From: Pseudonocardia sp.
GTDB taxonomy: Bacteria; Actinomycetota; Actinomycetes; Mycobacteriales; Pseudonocardiaceae
Assembly (NCBI GenBank): GCA_030453005.1
Contig: JAKDLE010000033.1
Location: 1-11,730, forward strand
Direction of reading: 5' to 3'
Length of the DNA stretch: 11,730 nt
The translations under genes and the position numbers were made by a program. The notes below the pieces were generated by a model, which saw nothing but the letters and a program-made list of their open reading frames with translations, did no database searches and had not been told where the DNA came from. Of this stretch, positions 6,064 through 11,730 are shown piece by piece; within the stretch, counting starts at the first letter, position 1; each line of letters opens with the position of its first letter.

Positions 6064-7068
6064 GTGCGCGCCTCCCGGCTGGTCACTCTGCTGTTCACGC
6101 TGCAACGTCGACGCGCGGCGACGGCGGCGGAGCTGGCCCGCGAGCTCGAGGTCTCCGAGCGCACGATCTACCGCGACGTCGCGGCGCTCGCCGACGCGGG
6201 CGTGCCCCTGTTCACCGAGCCGGGGCGGGGCGGCGGGATCCGGCTCGTCGACGGCTGGCGCACCCGCCTCGACGGGCTCACCGCACACGAGGCCGCCGCG
6301 CTGTTCGCGGCCGGGGCCCCGCAGGTGCGCGCCGAGCTCGGGATGAGCGCCGCACTCGCCGGGGCACAGGCCAAGCTGCTCGCGACACTGCCGGCGGGGA
6401 TGGGTGCGCAGGCCCGCACGGTGGCGGAGCGCTTCCACCTCGACGCCCCGGGCTGGTTCCACGCGCGGCAGGAGGTGGCGCAGCTCGTCGCCGTCGCCGG
6501 GGCGGTGTGGGAGCAGCGGCGGCTGCGGATCGCCTACCGCAGGCGCGACGAGGTGGTCGAGCGGGTGCTCGACCCGCTGGGGCTCGTGCTGAAGGCAGGC
6601 ACCTGGTACCTCGCCGCCCGTGCCGAGGGCGCGGCGGTGCTCACCTTCCGCGTCGCACGGATCACCGCGGCCGAACCGACCGGCGAGGGCTTCGAGCGCC
6701 CCTCCGGCTTCGACCTCGTCGAGTGGTGGGCGGAGGCCGCGAGCCGGTTCGAGGGGCAGCTGCTGCGGGAGACCGTCCGGCTGCGGCTGGGTCCGCGCGG
6801 GCTGAGGAACCTGCCGCACGTGACCGACCCGGACGCGGCCGTGCGCGCGGTCCTGCACGCGGCCGAGCCCGACGTGCAGGGGTGGCGGGAGGTGGTGCTG
6901 GATGTGGAGGACGTCGCGGTGGCGGCCTCGCAGCTGACCGGCCTCGGCGGCGAGGTGGAGGCCCTGGACCCTCCCGAGCTGCGCACGGCCCTCGCGGCCG
7001 CGGGTGCGGCGCTGGCCGCGCGCAATGCACCCCGGCGGGTCTCATCCACAGGGACGAGATCTACGTGA
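6064..7068 (+). CDS. HTH/WYL-domain transcriptional regulator
   Basis: The 334-residue product has the layout of actinobacterial WYL regulators: an N-terminal winged helix-turn-helix (ATAAELARELEVSERTIYRD, about 19-38, then VAALADAGVPLF), a central WYL domain and a C-terminal WCX-like dimer domain. The WYL signature is at 181-183 in GTWYLAARAEG, followed by FRVARI. WYL domains are thought to sense nucleotides or nucleic-acid ligands, as in PafBC and DriD. The gene starts with GTG. It is divergent from a Nudix hydrolase, so the likely target is the shared 35-bp intergenic region; regulation of the Nudix gene is an inference. nucS follows after 153 bp. Confidence 0.9.
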   Translation: MRASRLVTLLFTLQRRRAATAAELARELEVSERTIYRDVAALADAGVPLFTEPGRGGGIRLVDGWRTRLDGLTAHEAAALFAAGAPQVRAELGMSAALAGAQAKLLATLPAGMGAQARTVAERFHLDAPGWFHARQEVAQLVAVAGAVWEQRRLRIAYRRRDEVVERVLDPLGLVLKAGTWYLAARAEGAAVLTFRVARITAAEPTGEGFERPSGFDLVEWWAEAASRFEGQLLRETVRLRLGPRGLRNLPHVTDPDAAVRAVLHAAEPDVQGWREVVLDVEDVAVAASQLTGLGGEVEALDPPELRTALAAAGAALAARNAPRRVSSTGTRST

Positions 7069-7160
7069 GAGTGGCGGTGCGGCTGCCGAACCACTCCTGT
7101 GTCAATCTCGTGCGCGCGAGGAGTGCCCGGGCCGGCTGGGGTGGCCGGTCGGCGGCGAGC

Positions 7161-7190
7161 GGTGCGTATCGGTGCGTATCGGTGCGCAGA
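7161..7190 (+). repeat. Three tandem decamers upstream of nucS
   Basis: GGTGCGTATC occurs twice in tandem (7161-7180) followed by the variant GGTGCGCAGA (7181-7190). A fourth copy GGTGCGTCTC (7221-7230) spans the nucS start codon. The 10-bp period puts copies on one face of the helix. Confidence 0.7.
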
Positions 7191-7208
7191 GCAAGTGGGG
7201 GCGGGCAC

Positions 7209-7214
7209 TAGGGT
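7209..7214 (+). promoter_or_regulatory. nucS -10 element (leaderless)
   Basis: TAGGGT precedes the GTG start by 7 nt and fits TANNNT. No Shine-Dalgarno sequence and no clear -35 are seen. Confidence 0.5.
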
Positions 7215-7221
7215 CCGTTCG

Positions 7222-7881
7222 GTGCGTCTCGTCATCGCCCGTTGCCAGGTCGACTACGTCGGCAGGCTCACCGCCCATCTGCCGATGGCGCCGCGGCTGC
7301 TGCTGGTGAAGGCCGACGGGTCGGTGAGCGTCCACGCCGACGACCGGGCCTACAAGCCGCTGAACTGGATGAGTCCCCCGTGCTGGCTCTCCGAGGAGCC
7401 CGGGGTCTGGACGGTGCGCAACAAGGCCGACGAGTCGCTGGTCATCACGATCGACGAGGTGCTGCACGACTCCCACCACGAGCTGGGCGTCGATCCCGGC
7501 CTGGTCAAGGACGGGGTGGAGGCGCACCTGCAGGAACTGCTGGCCGCGCACCCTGGCGCCCTCGGCGAGGGCTACACGCTGGTGCGCCGCGAGTACATGA
7601 CGGCGATCGGACCTGTCGACCTGCTGTGCCGCGACGCGGGTGGCGGGTCGGTCGCGATCGAGGTCAAGCGCCGCGGGGAGATCGACGGCGTCGAGCAGCT
7701 CACCCGCTACCTCGAGCTGATGAACCGCGACCCGCTGCTGGCCCCCGTGTCGGGGGTGTACGCCGCGCAGCAGATCAAGCCCCAGGCCCGCACGCTGGCC
7801 GAGGACCGGGGGATCCGCTGCGTCGTGGTCGACTACGACACGTTGCGCGGCACCGAGTCGAAGGACCTGCGGCTGTTCTGA
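7222..7881 (+). CDS. nucS: Mismatch-specific endonuclease NucS/EndoMS
   Basis: The 219-residue product is NucS, the non-canonical mismatch repair nuclease that replaces MutS/MutL in most actinobacteria and cuts both strands at certain mismatches. The N-terminal DNA-binding domain begins [16 protein letters not shown] and includes [12 protein letters not shown]. The RecB-like nuclease domain has the catalytic set Asp133 (GPVDLLCRD), Glu147 and Lys149 ([15 protein letters not shown]), with the spacing of the family's D160/E174/K176. The C-terminus DLRLF is the beta-clamp-binding tail. The GTG start at 7222 fits the family N-terminus and lies 7 nt after TAGGGT. The frame is open further upstream to 7099, but that stretch is not family-like. 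Length and motifs are intact, so this should be a working enzyme. Confidence 0.96.
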   Translation: MRLVIARCQVDYVGRLTAHLPMAPRLLLVKADGSVSVHADDRAYKPLNWMSPPCWLSEEPGVWTVRNKADESLVITIDEVLHDSHHELGVDPGLVKDGVEAHLQELLAAHPGALGEGYTLVRREYMTAIGPVDLLCRDAGGGSVAIEVKRRGEIDGVEQLTRYLELMNRDPLLAPVSGVYAAQQIKPQARTLAEDRGIRCVVVDYDTLRGTESKDLRLF

Positions 7882-7900
7882 CACAGGTGACCCGACCCCG

Positions 7901-7960
7901 CTGATCACGGCGCTTATGGCGCTTGTCGATCTCCACGAGCGACGTCTGCGCCTTGATCAG
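7901..7960. repeat. 60-bp nested palindrome between nucS and the aldehyde dehydrogenase
   Basis: The outer arms CTGATCACGGCGC (7901-7913) and GCGCCTTGATCAG (7948-7960) are complementary at 12 of 13 positions. Inner arms CGCTTGT (7920-7926) and ACGAGCG (7935-7941) pair at 6 of 7 positions, or 7 with a G-U pair. Both sides have a 6-nt unpaired segment and the loop is 8 nt, so everything is centred on 7930/7931. It could be an RNA hairpin or a large operator. Confidence 0.65.
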
Positions 7961-7979
7961 CGGTGCCGACTGCGAGGGC

Positions 7980-7991
7980 TACCCTGGAGTA
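7980..7991 (+). promoter_or_regulatory. Aldehyde dehydrogenase -10 element
   Basis: TACCCT (7980-7985) lies 6 nt before the ATG and fits TANNNT. GGAG (7986-7989) follows but is only 2 nt from the ATG, too close for a normal ribosome-binding site. A leaderless message is more likely. Confidence 0.45.
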
Positions 7992-9467
7992 ATGACCGCG
8001 ACGCAGGCGCCCGCGCAAGCCACCTTCGACTCCCTCGACCCCCGCACCGGGGAGGTCGTCGGCACCCACCCTGTACACGACGAGGCCACCGTGCACGCCG
8101 CCGTCGCCCGCGCGAGCGACGCTGCGCAGTGGTGGGCCGACCTGGGCTTCGAGGGACGTCGCGGCGTGCTGGGAGAGTGGCGCCGCGCGCTGGTGCGCCG
8201 CCTCGACGACCTCGCCCGCGTCGTCGCCGCCGAGACCGGGAAGCCGTTCGACGACGCCCGCCTGGAGCTCGTGCTCACGATCGACCACCTCGACTGGGCC
8301 GCCAAGCACGCCGGACGCGTGCTCGGCACGCGGAAGGTCTCCTCGGGCCTGCTGATGGCGAACCAGGCGGCGTCGCTGCACTACGCGCCGCTCGGCGTCG
8401 TCGGTGTGATCGGGCCGTGGAACTACCCCGTCTTCACGCCGATGGGGTCGATCGCCTACGCGCTGGCCGCCGGGAACGCCGTGGTGTTCAAGCCCAGCGA
8501 GCTGACGCCGGGCGTCGGCGTGGCGCTGGCCGACTCGCTCGCCGAGATCGTGGCCGGGCGGCCGCTGCTGCAGGTCGTGACCGGCTTCGGGGAGACGGGC
8601 GCGGCCCTGTGCCGGACACCGGGTGTCGCCAAGATCGCGTTCACCGGCTCGACGGCCACCGGGAAGCGGGTGATGGCCGCCTGCGCCGACCGGCTCACGC
8701 CGGTGCTCATCGAGTGCGGCGGCAAGGACCCGCTGATCGTCGACTCCGACGCCGACCTCGACGCCGCCGCCGACGCCGCGGTGTGGGGCGGGATGTCGAA
8801 CGCCGGCCAGACCTGCATCGGCGTCGAGCGCGTCTACGTGGTCGACGACGTGGCGGAGGCGTTCACCGCGAAGGTGGTGGCGAAGGCGCAGGCGCTCACC
8901 GTCGGCACCGAGTTCGGCCCGATGACCATGCCGGCACAGACCGACGTCGTGCGCAGGCACGTCGAGGACGCCCTCGCGAAGGGGGGCCGGGCCGTGGTCG
9001 GCGGGGCGTCGAGCGCGGACACCGCGTTCGTCGAGCCGGTCGTGGTCCTCGACGTCCCGGAGGACTCGACGGCCGTCACCGAGGAGACGTTCGGGCCGCT
9101 GCTCGTCGTCAACCGGGTGCCGGACGTGGACGAGGCCGTGCGCCGCGCCAACGCCACCGGCTACGGCCTGGGCGCCACGGTCTTCTCTGCGGCCCGGGGC
9201 GAGGAGATCGCGCACCGGCTGCGCTGCGGCATGGTGTCGGTCAACAGCGTGATCTCGTTCGCGGGGATCCCGAGCCTGCCCTTCGGGGGCGTGGGGGACT
9301 CGGGGTTCGGCCGTATCCACGGCGAGGACGGGCTGCGCGAGTTCACCCGTCCCCAGGCCGTGGCGCGCCAGCGGTTCGCCCTGCCCATCGCGGTGACCAG
9401 CTTCGAGCGCACGTCCACCGGGATGAAGGCGCTGCTCGGGCTCATGCGGGTGCTGCGCGGTCGGTAG
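7992..9467 (+). CDS. NAD(P)+-dependent aldehyde dehydrogenase
   Basis: The 491-residue product is a full aldehyde dehydrogenase, which oxidises an aldehyde to the acid with NAD(P)+. Visible motifs are GPWNYP with the oxyanion-stabilising Asn144, the cofactor-loop segment FTGSTATGKRV, IECGGKDP with general base Glu241, NAGQTCIGVERVYV with nucleophile Cys275, and EETFGP with Glu365. The C-terminus continues about 30 residues past the usual end, with a hydrophobic and basic tail (FALPIAVTSF, then KALLGLMRVLRGR) that may touch the membrane or mediate oligomers. I chose ATG 7992, as the upstream in-frame ATG at 7923 lies inside the palindrome. It resembles actinobacterial proteins labelled succinic-semialdehyde dehydrogenase, but the substrate cannot be assigned. 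It is followed by a 3-hydroxyacyl-CoA dehydrogenase after 104 bp. Confidence 0.92.
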   Translation: MTATQAPAQATFDSLDPRTGEVVGTHPVHDEATVHAAVARASDAAQWWADLGFEGRRGVLGEWRRALVRRLDDLARVVAAETGKPFDDARLELVLTIDHLDWAAKHAGRVLGTRKVSSGLLMANQAASLHYAPLGVVGVIGPWNYPVFTPMGSIAYALAAGNAVVFKPSELTPGVGVALADSLAEIVAGRPLLQVVTGFGETGAALCRTPGVAKIAFTGSTATGKRVMAACADRLTPVLIECGGKDPLIVDSDADLDAAADAAVWGGMSNAGQTCIGVERVYVVDDVAEAFTAKVVAKAQALTVGTEFGPMTMPAQTDVVRRHVEDALAKGGRAVVGGASSADTAFVEPVVVLDVPEDSTAVTEETFGPLLVVNRVPDVDEAVRRANATGYGLGATVFSAARGEEIAHRLRCGMVSVNSVISFAGIPSLPFGGVGDSGFGRIHGEDGLREFTRPQAVARQRFALPIAVTSFERTSTGMKALLGLMRVLRGR

Positions 9468-9472
9468 GCCCC

Positions 9473-9499
9473 GTGACCAGTCGGCACGGTCACACCGTG
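9473..9499. promoter_or_regulatory. Overlapping inverted repeats downstream of the aldehyde dehydrogenase
   Basis: CACGGT-CAC-ACCGTG (9485-9499) is a perfect 6-bp inverted repeat with a 3-nt spacer. It overlaps a second inverted repeat, GTGACC (9473-9478) with GGTCAC (9488-9493). The two structures exclude each other. They could be an operator for the downstream gene or alternative hairpins. Confidence 0.35.
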
Positions 9500-9500
9500 G

Positions 9501-9517
9501 CCGTCCTCCCGGGACGG
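9501..9517 (+). terminator. GC-rich hairpin after the aldehyde dehydrogenase
   Basis: CCGTCC (9501-9506) pairs exactly with GGACGG (9512-9517) around a 5-nt loop. It lies 34 nt after the stop codon. There is no U-tract, so termination is only plausible. Confidence 0.35.
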
Positions 9518-9526
9518 GATGGGAGT

Positions 9527-9565
9527 ATGGCCGACGACATCGACATCCCCGAACGGCGGAGGTAG
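9527..9565 (+). CDS. 12-codon leader ORF before the fused dehydrogenase
   Basis: ATG 9527 opens MADDIDIPERRR and stops at TAG 9563-9565. Its last two sense codons and stop overlap the GGAGG ribosome-binding site (9558-9562) of the downstream gene, which starts with a weak TTG 6 nt after the stop. This layout suits translational coupling or an attenuator-type leader peptide ending in three arginine codons. Its own start has only GGGAG one base before the ATG. It could be chance. Confidence 0.35.
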   Translation: MADDIDIPERRR

Positions 9566-9571
9566 ATCTTC

Positions 9572-11353
9572 TTGACACGCGAGTTCCGCACGGTCGGCGT
9601 GGTCGGCCTGGGCACCATGGGTGCAGGCATCGTCGAGGTGTTCGCCCGCAAGGGCCTGCAGGTGATCGCCGTGGAGATCGACACGGACGCGGTGGCCCGC
9701 GGCCGGGCCCACCTGGAGACCTCCACCGCGCGGGCGGTCGGTCGCGGCAAGCTCACCCAGCCCGACGCCGACGCGCTGCTCGGCCGCATCACCACCAGCA
9801 CCTCGCTGGCCGACCTGGCCGACGCCGACCTGGTGATCGAGGCCGTGCCCGAGAGTCTCGACCTCAAGGCGGGGGTGTTCGCCGAGCTCGACAAGGTCTG
9901 CAGGCCCGAGGTGATCCTCGCGTCCAACACCTCCTCGCTCTCGGTCACCGAGCTGGCGGTGCGCACCGGCCGCCCCGGCAAGGTCATCGGGTTGCACTTC
10001 TTCAACCCGGCGCCCGTGCAGAAGCTCGTGGAGATCGTCCGCACGGTGGTCACCGAGCAGGACGTCGCCGACGACGTGGCCGCGTTCGCCGCCACGCTCG
10101 ACAAGGTGCCCGTCGTCATCGGCGACCGCGCGGGCTTCATCGCCAACGCGCTGCTGTTCGGCTACCTCAACCACGCCGCCTCGATGTCCGAGCAGCGCTA
10201 CGCCAGCCGCGAGGACCTCGACGCCGCCATGCGCTTCGGCTGCGGCTACCCGATGGGGCCGCTCGCGCTGCTCGACCTGATCGGGCTCGACACCAGCTAC
10301 GAGATCCTCGACACGATGTACCGCCAGTCGCGCAACCAGACCCACGCGCCTGCGCCGGTGCTCAAGCAGATGATCACCGCCGGGCTGCTCGGCCGGAAGT
10401 CCGGACGTGGCTTCTACACCTACGCGGGGGCGCACAGCTCCGAGGTCGTGGCCGACGCGCTGACGCCGTCGGGCACGGTGCCCGACGACGTCGAGATCCG
10501 CGACATCTCCCGGATCTGGGTGGTCGGCACCGGCACGATGGCCTCGGGCATCACCCAGGTGCTCGCCGGTGCCGGGCTCGACGTCGTCGTGCGCGGGCGC
10601 AGCGACTCCAAGGTCTCGTCGTCGATCGCGGGGATCAGGAAGTCACTGGAGAAGTCGGTCGTCCGCGGCAAGATCACCGAGGAGGACAAGGACGCCACGC
10701 TGGGCCGCATCACCGGCACCACGCGGCTGGAGGACTTCGCCGACGTCGACCTCGTCGTCGAGGCGATCGCCGAGGAGCTCGACGTCAAGCGGGCGGTGTT
10801 CGCCGCGCTCGACGAGATCTGCAAGCCCGGCGCGATCCTGGCCACCACCACGTCGTCGCTGCCCGTCGTCGAGTGTGCGGCGGTGACGTCGCGGCCCCAC
10901 GACGTCGTCGGAATGCACTTCTTCAACCCGGCGCCCGCGATGAAGCTCGTCGAGGTGGTCTCCACGATCACCACCGCGCCCGACGTGGCGGCCTCGGTAC
11001 TCGCGCTCTGTGAGCGGATCAAGAAGGTGCCGGTGAGCTGCGGTGACCGCGCCGGGTTCATCGTCAACGCGCTGCTGTTCCCCTACCTCAACGACGCCGT
11101 CAAGATGCTCGAGGCGCACTACGCCACGGCCGACGACATCGACTCCGCCATGAAGACCGGCTGCGCGTTGCCGATGGGGCCCTTCGAGCTGCTCGACGTG
11201 GTCGGGCTCGACGTCTCGCTGGCCATCGAGCGGTCGCTCTACCTGGAGTTCCGTGAGGCCGGGTTCGCTCCGGCGCCGCTGCTGGAGCACCTCGTCAAGG
11301 CGGGGCGGCTCGGGCGCAAGACCGGACACGGGTTCCGGGACTACGCCGCGCGC
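9572..11353 (+). repeat. Internal gene duplication, about 921-bp period
   Basis: The two halves align at a spacing of 307 codons. DNA identity is locally very high around the catalytic motif: the stretches beginning at 9995 and 10916 share their first 22 bases. The CAACGCGCTGCTGTTC segments after the GFI motif also match. Overall divergence between halves shows the duplication is old. Confidence 0.75.
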
Positions 11354-11356
11354 TGA
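9572..11356 (+). CDS. Tandem-fused 3-hydroxyacyl-CoA (3-hydroxybutyryl-CoA) dehydrogenase
   Basis: The 594-residue product is two complete 3-hydroxyacyl-CoA dehydrogenases in tandem (about 1-290 and 312-594), each with an NAD(P)-binding Rossmann domain and a helical dimer domain. They interconvert 3-hydroxyacyl-CoA and 3-oxoacyl-CoA. Half 1 has GLGTMG (12-17) with acidic Glu35 at the end of strand 2, the catalytic pair His142/Glu154 in HFFNPAPVQKLVEIV, and GFIANALL. Half 2 has GTGTMASG (319-326), the catalytic pair His449/Glu461 in HFFNPAPAMKLVEVV, and GFIVNALL. At the Glu35 position half 2 reads Gly-Arg-Ser (342-344), a pattern typical of NADP binding. The start is TTG 9572, with GGAGG 9 nt upstream. 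Both active sites look intact. The next gene begins one base after the stop. Confidence 0.93.
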   Translation: MTREFRTVGVVGLGTMGAGIVEVFARKGLQVIAVEIDTDAVARGRAHLETSTARAVGRGKLTQPDADALLGRITTSTSLADLADADLVIEAVPESLDLKAGVFAELDKVCRPEVILASNTSSLSVTELAVRTGRPGKVIGLHFFNPAPVQKLVEIVRTVVTEQDVADDVAAFAATLDKVPVVIGDRAGFIANALLFGYLNHAASMSEQRYASREDLDAAMRFGCGYPMGPLALLDLIGLDTSYEILDTMYRQSRNQTHAPAPVLKQMITAGLLGRKSGRGFYTYAGAHSSEVVADALTPSGTVPDDVEIRDISRIWVVGTGTMASGITQVLAGAGLDVVVRGRSDSKVSSSIAGIRKSLEKSVVRGKITEEDKDATLGRITGTTRLEDFADVDLVVEAIAEELDVKRAVFAALDEICKPGAILATTTSSLPVVECAAVTSRPHDVVGMHFFNPAPAMKLVEVVSTITTAPDVAASVLALCERIKKVPVSCGDRAGFIVNALLFPYLNDAVKMLEAHYATADDIDSAMKTGCALPMGPFELLDVVGLDVSLAIERSLYLEFREAGFAPAPLLEHLVKAGRLGRKTGHGFRDYAAR

Positions 11357-11357
11357 G

Positions 11358-11663
11358 ATGCCCCGCTCCAACCGGCCCCGTCGATCGGCAACGGTGCGGG
11401 ACGAACACGTCCCGCTGCGGTCGGCGTCGTTCACCCGTTCCGAGGTCGCGGCGGACGGGGAGTGGCTGGTGCGCAGCCTGTCCGCATCCGGGTCGGGGAG
11501 ATCCTACCGGTGCCCCGGGTGTGACCAGGAGATCCCGGCGGCCGTCCCGCACCTGGTGGCGTGGCCGGCGGGGGAGGACGGCTCCGTGGACGAGCGCAGG
11601 CACTGGCACTCGCCGTGCTGGGCGGCGCGCTCCCGTCGAGCCCCGGGCGGCAGACGCCGCTGA
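11358..11663 (+). CDS. Small zinc-ribbon-like conserved actinobacterial protein
   Basis: The 101-residue product has basic ends (MPRSNRPRR at the start, RRAPGGRRR at the end) and a central putative metal site: YRCPGCDQEI (Cys52, Cys55), PHLVAWP (His65) and RRHWHSPCW (His82, His84, Cys87). I recall close relatives in actinomycetes labelled ATP/GTP-binding protein, but no P-loop is visible and that name is not supported here. The pattern CxxC...H...HxHxxCW suggests a zinc-stabilised fold, perhaps binding nucleic acid. ATG 11358 begins one base after the stop of the fused dehydrogenase, so the two are probably co-transcribed. No clear ribosome-binding site is seen. Function is unknown. Confidence 0.75.
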   Translation: MPRSNRPRRSATVRDEHVPLRSASFTRSEVAADGEWLVRSLSASGSGRSYRCPGCDQEIPAAVPHLVAWPAGEDGSVDERRHWHSPCWAARSRRAPGGRRR

Positions 11664-11694
11664 CGTCGGCGAGGGCTGACGTCGTGCGGTCAGC
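11655..11694. terminator. Candidate hairpins after the zinc-ribbon gene
   Basis: CGCCG (11655-11659) pairs with CGGCG (11667-11671) across the stop codon. GCTGAC (11675-11680) pairs with GTCAGC (11689-11694) around an 8-nt loop. GCTGACGTCG occurs twice (11659 and 11675). These could end the operon. The last 36 bases are G-rich, with a run of nine G, and hold nothing I can identify. Confidence 0.35.
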
Positions 11695-11730
11695 GGCGGG
11701 GCGGCGGGCGCGGGGGGGGGCGCGGCCGGG

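Larger units (their letters stand above)
7069..7221. other. Intergenic region before nucS with hairpin and decamer repeats
   Basis: The 153 bp hold no convincing gene. CACTC (7092-7096) pairs with GAGTG (7121-7125) around an inner CTCG/CGAG hairpin, a weak candidate terminator for the WYL gene. The second half carries the decamer repeats and the nucS -10 element listed separately. The nucS reading frame is open back to 7099, but that part lacks protein-like character. Confidence 0.4.

Noticed and set aside
7161..7190. CRISPR-like array.
   Set aside because: The 10-bp units are directly abutting, with no spacers, and are far too short.
7099..7221. Longer NucS starting at 7099.
   Set aside because: The extra 41 residues include the decamer repeats and the TAGGGT promoter element and do not look like NucS, whose N-terminus begins at VRLVIA.
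7914..9578. Long open frames on both strands over the aldehyde dehydrogenase.
   Set aside because: The 7992-9467 frame carries all catalytic motifs; the others show only repetitive Arg/Gly/Ala-rich sequence.
11691..11730. Possible 3' end of a minus-strand gene ending at 11690.
   Set aside because: Only about 12 codons, all Pro/Arg/Gly/Ala, are visible before the window ends. This cannot be told from G-rich non-coding sequence.

Overview
The window is very GC-rich, with strong third-position G/C bias and dense, tightly packed genes. Together with an actinobacterial NucS mismatch endonuclease ending in DLRLF, a VapBC pair, a WYL regulator and several apparently leaderless genes, this points to an actinomycete. 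A Pseudonocardia-like member of the Pseudonocardiales is my best guess from general character only. I see no tRNA, rRNA, CRISPR array or insertion sequence.

Region 1 (1-2803) is a decayed ectoine/hydroxyectoine uptake locus. An EhuB-type Tat/lipoprotein signal peptide (24-143) is fused by deletion to the last part of EhuD permease. That EhuD piece carries a frameshift and a nonsense codon and runs in frame into an intact-looking ehuA ATPase (459-1220). Convergent to ehuA, on the minus strand, are a full-length EhuB-like binding protein (1949-2803) and a vapBC toxin-antitoxin pair (1238-1920). No intact permease is present here.

Region 2 (2858-6028, minus strand) holds acyl-CoA catabolism genes: an enoyl-CoA hydratase/isomerase-family protein, an acyl-CoA dehydrogenase translationally coupled to its TetR-type regulator, and a Nudix hydrolase. 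The Nudix gene is divergent from a WYL-domain regulator (6064-7068) across only 35 bp.

Region 3 (7222-11663, plus strand) contains nucS, an aldehyde dehydrogenase, a tandem-fused 3-hydroxyacyl-CoA dehydrogenase whose halves look tuned to different cofactors (NAD and NADP), and a small zinc-ribbon-like protein. Between nucS and the aldehyde dehydrogenase lies a symmetric 60-bp nested palindrome. A 12-codon ORF overlaps the ribosome-binding site of the fused dehydrogenase.

The main non-coding pattern is a TANNNT -10-like hexamer 6-8 nt before the start codon of five genes, with near matches at three more. This implies leaderless transcripts. The most interesting items are the dual-cofactor fusion enzyme, the 60-bp palindrome, the decamer repeats before nucS, and the fossil ehu operon. 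I found no clearly new defence or mobile system.
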